From Cytophagales bacterium (GTDB taxonomy: Bacteria; Bacteroidota; Bacteroidia; Cytophagales; Cyclobacteriaceae): a stretch of DNA of 49,582 nucleotides. The notes under the pieces are model-generated. The model had not been told where the DNA came from, ran no database searches, and saw only the letters and a list, made by a program, of their open reading frames with translations. How positions within the stretch are numbered: the first letter of the stretch is position 1; each line of letters opens with the position of its first letter. Shown here piece by piece: positions 44,193 to 49,582 of the stretch. The DNA lies in assembly GCA_022360875.1 (NCBI GenBank), contig JAKSBZ010000254.1, positions 1 through 49,582 on the forward strand, written 5' to 3'. Position numbers and translations under genes: made by a program.

Positions 44193-46349
44193 ATGAAAAG
44201 AACACTGTACCCAGTTGCACTAGCTTTCTATTTCCTTTTCGGAATGTGCGGCTGTCAAAAACAACAGCCTGAAAATCCGCTGCTTGGAGAATTCACCAAT
44301 CCCTACGGAGCAGCGCCTTATGACAAAATTGAGGCAAAGCACTTCATTCCGGCAATAAAAGAAGGCATCAAACAAGCACAGGCAGATCTGGACGCTATTG
44401 TAACCAATGAGGAAAAACCCAGTTTCGAAAACACTGTTGTCGCCCTGGAACGTTCGGGGAAACTGCTCAGCAGAACAGAAAACTTGCTCAGCCATCTGAA
44501 CAGCTCGGAAACCACCCCTGAAATTCAAGAAGCCTCGCGCCAGGCCGCACCGCTGACCTCAGCCTACCGAAACGACTTGCTGCTCAACAAAGCACTTTTT
44601 GCCCGCATAAAAGAAGTTTACGGACAAAAAGGTCAACTCAAGATGACTCCCGAGCAACAAACACTGCTGGAAAAAACCTACCGGTCATTTGCCAGCAAGG
44701 GCGCCAACCTGAATGAAAAGGACAAGGCCAAGCTGAGAGCGATCAACCAGGAATTGTCAGAACTGAAGATCAAGTTCGGAGAAAATTCTTTGGCCGAAAC
44801 CAATAACAACGCCGTAATCGTCAAAAAGGAAAACCGTTTGGCGGGAATTCCAGCCGATGCGGTGCAGCGGGCCAAAAAGGAAGCCGAAAAAAGAAACATG
44901 CCTGATGCATGGGCATTTTCGACCAACCGCACAGGAAGCCACGCAGTGCTAACCTATGCAAAAGACCGAAAGCTTCGTGAGGAAATGTTCCGCGCCTACA
45001 AGGCAAAAGGGAACAACGGCAATGCAAATGACAACCGCGAAATCATCAAGAAAATCGTGGTTAACCGATTCGAGAAAGCAAAACTGCTGGGCTATAAAAG
45101 CTATGCCGATATGGTGCTTGAAGACCGGATGGCTAAAACTCCGGAAACCGTAATCAGCTTTCTGGATCAGCTATACGACCTGGCCATGCCGGTTGCTGAA
45201 CACGAAAAAGAAGAACTGGCCGATTACGCTGAAAAGATGGGACTGAAAGTGCCGCTGCAGGCATGGGACTGGAACTTCTACAGCGAAAAACTGAAGAAAG
45301 AGAAATTCTCAATTGACAACGAAGTGCTGAAACCCTATTTTCCTTTGGACAGCGTGCTGAACGGTCTGTTTGAGATAACACACCGAATGTACGGCCTGAC
45401 CTTCGAGCCTTTAAACAATATTCCTGTATGGCACAAAGACGTGAAAACCTTTAACGTAAAAGATGCAAAAGGCAAGCACATCGCCCTTTTCTATGCCGAT
45501 TATTTTCCAAGACCGGGAAAAAGAGGAGGCGCATGGATGAACGCCATCCGCTCGCAGTCAGTTGGCCCGAACGGCGAAATACGACCGCACGTTGTAAACA
45601 TCTGCAACTTCACTCCTCCTACAGCCGACAAACCCTCACTGCTTACCTACCGCGAAGTGGAAACGCTTTTTCACGAATTCGGCCACGGCATGCACGGCAT
45701 GATGGCGCAGGGAAATTATGCCATGCTTTCGGGGACAAGCGTTTCCCTCGACTTTGTGGAACTGCCTTCGCAGCTGCTGGAAAACTGGGTAGGTGAAAAA
45801 GAGGCCTTGCTTCTGTTTGCCAAACACTACAAAACCGGCAAACCGATTCCTGGCAAACTGGTAGAGAAAATCAAAGCAAGCTCGAAATACCATGAAGGTT
45901 ACGCCACCATCCGTCAGCTGAGCTTCGGATATCTTGACATGGCCTGGCATTCGGCACAGGACAAAGACGTTAAGGCGATTAACGAATTTGCCGAAATGGA
46001 CGACCGCGTGGAAGCTTTCGAGAAAAAAGCCATGGCCAAAACGGCTTTATTTCCTGAGGTGAAGGGAGACCTTATGAGCACCCAGTTCGGACATTTGTTT
46101 GCTGGCGGCTACGCGGCGGGTTATTACAGCTACAAATGGGCGGAAGTTCTGGACGCCGACGCCTTTGAAGTCTTTAAGAAAGAAGGAATATTCAACCCCG
46201 AAACCGCTGAGCGCTACCGCAGCACGCTGCTCTCCAAAGGAGGATCGGAGCATCCGATGGTACTATACAAGCGCTTCAGCGGACACAAACCGTCGGTTAA
46301 AGCGCTGGCAAAAAGAGCTGGATTTATTAAAGATCAAGAGAATAAATAA
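44193..46349 (+). CDS. dcp: M3-family zinc peptidyl-dipeptidase, lipoprotein
   Basis: 718 residues. A lipoprotein signal (MKRTLYPVALAFYFLFGMCGC) ends in a lipobox with the acylated Cys at position 19 or 21, so the enzyme should be anchored in the envelope. The long helical clamshell is followed by the zinc site TLFHEFGHGMHGMM, with HEFGH at 494-498, and the substrate loop GYAAGYYSYKWAEVLDADAF. Length and motifs are those of peptidyl-dipeptidase Dcp, which removes C-terminal dipeptides; oligopeptidase A is the nearest alternative. A terminator follows at once. Confidence 0.92.
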   Translation: MKRTLYPVALAFYFLFGMCGCQKQQPENPLLGEFTNPYGAAPYDKIEAKHFIPAIKEGIKQAQADLDAIVTNEEKPSFENTVVALERSGKLLSRTENLLSHLNSSETTPEIQEASRQAAPLTSAYRNDLLLNKALFARIKEVYGQKGQLKMTPEQQTLLEKTYRSFASKGANLNEKDKAKLRAINQELSELKIKFGENSLAETNNNAVIVKKENRLAGIPADAVQRAKKEAEKRNMPDAWAFSTNRTGSHAVLTYAKDRKLREEMFRAYKAKGNNGNANDNREIIKKIVVNRFEKAKLLGYKSYADMVLEDRMAKTPETVISFLDQLYDLAMPVAEHEKEELADYAEKMGLKVPLQAWDWNFYSEKLKKEKFSIDNEVLKPYFPLDSVLNGLFEITHRMYGLTFEPLNNIPVWHKDVKTFNVKDAKGKHIALFYADYFPRPGKRGGAWMNAIRSQSVGPNGEIRPHVVNICNFTPPTADKPSLLTYREVETLFHEFGHGMHGMMAQGNYAMLSGTSVSLDFVELPSQLLENWVGEKEALLLFAKHYKTGKPIPGKLVEKIKASSKYHEGYATIRQLSFGYLDMAWHSAQDKDVKAINEFAEMDDRVEAFEKKAMAKTALFPEVKGDLMSTQFGHLFAGGYAAGYYSYKWAEVLDADAFEVFKKEGIFNPETAERYRSTLLSKGGSEHPMVLYKRFSGHKPSVKALAKRAGFIKDQENK

Positions 46350-46390
46350 ATACTATGCTTTCTGAATAATATTACTCCGTAATATATTAA

Positions 46391-46424
46391 GCGGCGATGC
46401 AACCATGTATCGCCGCTATTTTTA
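46391..46424 (+). terminator. Terminator after dcp
   Basis: GCGGCGAT (46391-46398) pairs perfectly with ATCGCCGC (46409-46416) over a 10-base loop, then TATTTTTAT. Confidence 0.8.
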
Positions 46425-46433
46425 TAACTATTT

Positions 46434-47003
46434 GTGAAATCACGGGATTTGATTACCGCCGAACTTCTCGACCAACTTATAACAGACGGCCAATTAAATG
46501 ATTTTCTTCAGCAAATTCAGAAGCAGAGAATTGAGAAAACCCTTGATGCTGAGCTGAAAGCCCTTTTGGGATATGAAAAACATCAAGCACGAATGCTAGG
46601 AACGAACATACAGGCAAAAAAGTGAAAATCGGCTTGGGCGAGTCTGAAATGCTGATGCCAAGAGATCAGAAAGCTGCCTTAGACAACAAGCTGCTGAAGC
46701 CGCTTTGGAAAACTTTGCTGATAGATGGGAAAGCAAAGACGGCTATGCGTTGAAAATGCTGGCTGGAAAACTGGAATGCGCTTACCGAATTTTTGAGTTT
46801 CCGACCGAAACAGGGGAAATCATTTACACGAAAAACAAGCTTTCATTTCCAACTGGCAAGGCTTTGCAAAAGTCTGTTTTTCTGGCAGTCAGTGAGGCTA
46901 CTAAAAAGTGGTCCATGCCGATTCGAAACTGTGGACTTATTCAAAATCAACTTTTGACTACATTCAAAAGCAGGGTCAAAATGTGTGTTCACATTTTGAC
47001 CCT
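46434..47003 (+). pseudogene. Decayed IS256-family transposase lacking its catalytic core
   Basis: Three pieces of one IS256-family (mutator-type) transposase remain. The first (46434-46625) holds the N-terminal ELLDQLITDGQLNDFLQQIQ and ALLGYEKHQARM. After a frame change the chain continues in another frame (KIGLGESEMLMPRDQK). It then jumps to the C-terminal part (EAALENFADRWESKDG, TETGEIIYTKN, FPTGKALQKSVFLAVSEATKKWSMPIRN). About 200 residues carrying the DDE active site are missing, as is the stretch that normally joins YTxN to the FPxxxAL motif. The right-end inverted repeat (46972-47003) is kept. No left end is visible before 46434. It is not able to transpose by itself. Confidence 0.8.
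46972..47003 (+). repeat. Perfect stem-loop at the right end of the IS256 remnant
   Basis: AGGGTCAAAATGTG (46972-46985), a 4-base loop, then CACATTTTGACCCT (46990-47003). The right arm fits an IS256-type terminal inverted repeat. Perfect self-pairing at a single end is unusual and may reflect end-to-end joining of two element ends after deletion. Confidence 0.6.
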
Positions 47004-47235
47004 TAAATTTTGAATTTTCACACTTGATGGGAAAGTATCCAATTATTTAAAAACGCCAATTTGATATTTGGATAGGTTCTCCAGATAATATTTAAGGCCT
47101 GCAGGAGAAATTCGTCTAAACGAAAAACTATTCAATATCTATTCATTCTAGCGCCGCCTCATCATAAAGGCTTAATTCTCATTTCAATAAAGGCCAATTC
47201 TCGAAATATTTGCAACAGCGCCTTCGTGACAACCA

Positions 47236-49131
47236 CTATTGTTTAAGGAATTTCTTATTGATGCTTGCGCCTCCCTCCATATTAAGACGAATAGCGTATA
47301 CGCCTTTTTTCAAGAAAGAGATTTGTTTCAATAAAATATTGTTGTTGACATACCCGCTCGCGAGGATTTCGCCATTAACCGAGTAGATCGTATAATCTAT
47401 GATTTTCCGGTTTGACTTGATATTCAAAGTTGATTCTGCTGGACTTGGATAGAGGCTTATGGTCGTTTGCGCCGGGTCCAATCTCATAACCGTCGGTACT
47501 GCTTCAGGAACAGGCTTTGGATCGGTACTCGGATCTTCCGTGGTGAGCATTTTACCGATTATCTGCACTTCAGCCAAAGCAAGAGCGTCTGTTTGGCTCG
47601 CCAGCTGAATCCTTACGTATTTACCGAATACGGGGCTTTCGAAAATCTTGCTGTATTCTTTATCAACTTCGCCTTCTTGAGTGTGTTTAAACGAATGAGC
47701 CTCTTTTGTAACGTCATAATTGCCGGTATTGGGCTTCATGAAATCATTCGAAATGATAATGTGAAAGTTTTTGAGAGGCGTACTTCCTTCATCCGTTCTA
47801 CCCCATATTTTGATCTCGTGGATTTCGGCCACTCCCCCCAGGTTTATTTGCCAATAGCGATTGGGCCCCGGAAGGGTATGGGCGAGAAGCGATACCTGAT
47901 CGCTGGTGGTGTCGCCGTCTACGGCTTTGTCTGCCGTAGTCGCTTCGGCAAAATCATTGGACTGCCGGCAGGTTTTATTTAGAGCGGTGTTGCTCGGCTC
48001 TACACCTTCGATTTCGAGGGTCCGTATGAAGTTTCCGGACATGTTGGTCCCTTTTGGAGCCCTGTTATTACCAACGATCTCATTGCGGTAGATACCTCCG
48101 CTTTTTCTGGCTAGATTGGAATATAAGTTGAGATTGGATGCTCTGGCATATTGCCCGAAAATGACACTTCCATTGAGGAAGCGGTTGTTCTCGATAACGA
48201 TCGCTTTCGGAGCTAGATTGGGGGTCCAAGATCCTATGGTTCCGTCAATGAAGAGGTTGTCGTGGATCCATAGGTTTTCCAGCCGGAAACCTTTTACCTT
48301 TTCCTCTATTCTTAATAACATGCCCGAAGTTCTGAAAACGCAGTTTTTGACTTCGATATCGTCATCATTTTTGAGTTTGATGGAACCTCCCGAGCTGGAA
48401 TGCGAAAACCCTTTGATGCTGACGCCGTCAATCACGACTTTGGAAGCGTCGTGAACATAAATTCCATGGTCTTCGGGTATGTTGGGGTCACTGGTGCCTC
48501 GGGAAAATTCTCCGCCTTTGATTAAAAGATTCAGACTTCTGTCATCACCATTTTGACTGGACCAGGCTTTGATGGCACCCCGCAGGTTATGTCCTCTTAT
48601 GATATTGTCGATGATTTTGTTGTGGTCTCCGTTCCATATACAAATTCCCCGTCCGTAGAGCAGTTCGTCGTTGAAAAAGAGTTTGCAATTTTTGACCGTG
48701 GTATTGTTGCATCTATAAAGGCCGATCATATCGCATCCGGATGTGTTGTCTTCGATGGTCAGGTTTTCAAAAACGCCGTCATTGCATCGATTGTATGCGA
48801 GCTTCATATTTTTGAAGCGCATATTTTTAATGATAATGGAATTGGAGTACTCGAACTTGAGGGACAGAACCGCATCCAAAACGCTGGCGTCGATAATGAC
48901 CTCGCCCTCGTCTCCTTTTCTGTTATAGATGACATTGTTTCGTTTTTTGGCCCAAGCGCTACAAATTTCGGCGGTCATTGTATACACACCGGGTTCGAAA
49001 AGCACCGTGCTGTTAGCCGGAATGGATTGAAGCTTTGAGGCGCTGAAGTTCTCTGTGTTGATAATAATGTCTCCAGCATAGCAAACGCCCAGAATTGCGT
49101 TAAGAAAAAGTAACAGTAACAGTTTTCTCAT
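47236..49131 (-). CDS. Secreted beta-helix protein with F5/8C-like and T9SS sorting domains
   Basis: 631 residues. A cleavable signal (MRKLLLLLFLNAILGVCYAG) is followed by a right-handed parallel beta-helix (about 25-370) of the chondroitinase-B/pectate-lyase type, with repeating N-rich turns (SIIIKNMRFKNMKL, TTVKNCKLFFND, KVVIDGVSIKGF). A discoidin/F5/8-type-C (CBM32-like) carbohydrate-binding domain follows (about 385-530: NTALNKTCRQSNDF, YWQINLGGVAEIHEIKIWG). The last 75 residues form a type IX secretion C-terminal sorting domain (SLYPSPAESTLNIKSN, NNILLKQISFLKKGVYAIRL). Inferred role: export to or past the cell surface to bind and probably cut a polysaccharide. A catalytic residue set is not identifiable, so lyase or epimerase activity is uncertain. 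Confidence 0.9.
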   Translation of the reverse strand: MRKLLLLLFLNAILGVCYAGDIIINTENFSASKLQSIPANSTVLFEPGVYTMTAEICSAWAKKRNNVIYNRKGDEGEVIIDASVLDAVLSLKFEYSNSIIIKNMRFKNMKLAYNRCNDGVFENLTIEDNTSGCDMIGLYRCNNTTVKNCKLFFNDELLYGRGICIWNGDHNKIIDNIIRGHNLRGAIKAWSSQNGDDRSLNLLIKGGEFSRGTSDPNIPEDHGIYVHDASKVVIDGVSIKGFSHSSSGGSIKLKNDDDIEVKNCVFRTSGMLLRIEEKVKGFRLENLWIHDNLFIDGTIGSWTPNLAPKAIVIENNRFLNGSVIFGQYARASNLNLYSNLARKSGGIYRNEIVGNNRAPKGTNMSGNFIRTLEIEGVEPSNTALNKTCRQSNDFAEATTADKAVDGDTTSDQVSLLAHTLPGPNRYWQINLGGVAEIHEIKIWGRTDEGSTPLKNFHIIISNDFMKPNTGNYDVTKEAHSFKHTQEGEVDKEYSKIFESPVFGKYVRIQLASQTDALALAEVQIIGKMLTTEDPSTDPKPVPEAVPTVMRLDPAQTTISLYPSPAESTLNIKSNRKIIDYTIYSVNGEILASGYVNNNILLKQISFLKKGVYAIRLNMEGGASINKKFLKQ

Positions 49132-49425
49132 TTTGTTTTTTGTTTAAAAAATGCGAATCAATTTATTGGTAATCTTCTCTTCTTTCAAAAAACGTATTCT
49201 GCCATTGCGTTCTCCCTAATGCTCCCCCGATTGTTAGGACTGCAAAACAAGTAAACTTGCTTTTATTTTTACACACTCATAAGCTTCAAAAATTTCAGGA
49301 GATAAGTCCAAACTATCATATTATGCTATTTTATTGTTTTATGTTAATTTAGTAAAAAATAATTAATTTTATACATAAATTCTATAATTAATAAACTAAG
49401 TATAGCTAGTGAATTTAGAATACAC
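49132..49425. other. AT-rich intergenic region at the right edge
   Basis: 294 very AT-rich bases with no supported gene. Presumably it holds the promoter of the beta-helix gene and the end of the gene entering from the right. Confidence 0.4.
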
Positions 49426-49582
49426 TCAAAATGAACTGATTAGGGAGACGGAGATATTGCTCTCTGATTTTTTTAAAATTTCAGTTTGCAGGAGTCGGAT
49501 CCATAAATCTACTTTTCCTTTTATCCCCAAATCTTTGCAGGTTTTGTGAAAAATATCCGGAAGCGTTTCTAAAAAACTATGC
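49426..49582 (-). CDS. C-terminal fragment of an unidentified gene entering from the right edge
   Basis: A minus-strand frame is open from the right edge to a TGA at 49434-49432, with 49 codons (LETLPDIFHKTCKDLGIKG, then VDLWIRLLQTEILKKSE and a hydrophobic end). Codon use is normal and hydrophobic residues are periodic, so this may be the true end of a protein. It is too short to name. Confidence 0.4.
   Translation of the reverse strand, partial: HSFLETLPDIFHKTCKDLGIKGKVDLWIRLLQTEILKKSESNISVSLISSF

Noticed and set aside
46705-47013. Independent 102-aa gene
   Set aside because: Its sequence is the C-terminus of an IS256-type transposase, so it is part of the decayed element.
1-49582. CRISPR arrays, tRNA or rRNA genes
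   Set aside because: No regularly spaced repeats, tRNA cloverleaf or rRNA-like stretches were seen on reading both strands.

Overview
The window looks like chromosome of a Bacteroidota bacterium, probably a marine Cytophagales-type organism. The evidence is a type IX secretion C-terminal sorting domain on a secreted beta-helix protein (47236-49131), Tat-exported GH109-type and M1/M3 peptidase genes typical of the phylum, promoter boxes of the TTTG / TAnnTTTG type (clearest at 26836-26867), and several hybrid histidine kinases. No rRNA, tRNA or CRISPR array was seen.

Layout. At 1-3.5 kb a truncated coiled-coil protein, possibly MukF/MksF/JetA-like, runs off the left edge, divergent from an 827-residue toxin-like protein (degenerate M91-protease-like region plus an intact-looking actin-fragmin-kinase-like domain). 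From 3.6 to 14.3 kb there is housekeeping: two thioredoxins, accA, glutamate dehydrogenase, two MATE transporters, an M1 aminopeptidase, a VOC protein and a thiamine-binding UPF0045 protein. From 14.3 to 18.6 kb there is a three-gene signalling cluster (REC-cNMP-Crp regulator and two histidine kinases). From 18.7 to 31.8 kb there are metabolic and signalling genes: HMG-CoA-lyase-like, ndk, an FGGY kinase, a translationally coupled kinase pair, a TPR lipoprotein, a Bax-inhibitor-1 protein, an ECF sigma factor, an ACP phosphodiesterase and two methyltransferases.

From 32.0 to 41.2 kb lies a 9-kb accessory island of toxin/effector-like genes in two divergent transcription units. The minus-strand unit holds two paralogues of a large, apparently undescribed family (one intact at 953 aa, one split into two ORFs by a frame change) whose C-terminus looks like a ClpP/crotonase-fold domain with a conserved Ser and His. 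The plus-strand unit holds tandem HopA1-family proteins. These proteins and the 827-aa protein 30 kb away share a short basic leader followed by a [hydrophobic]-Q-x-x-F motif about 25-60 residues from the start. That recalls the N-termini of cargo proteins of extracellular contractile injection systems, and I infer a common export or loading signal. No injection-system structural gene is in the window.

From 41.2 kb to the right edge there is a GH109-type Tat-exported glycosidase/oxidoreductase with a 21-A tract, an unknown protein, an M3 dipeptidase lipoprotein, a decayed IS256-family remnant that has lost its catalytic core, a T9SS-exported beta-helix/F5-8C protein, and a fragment of a gene entering from the right edge.
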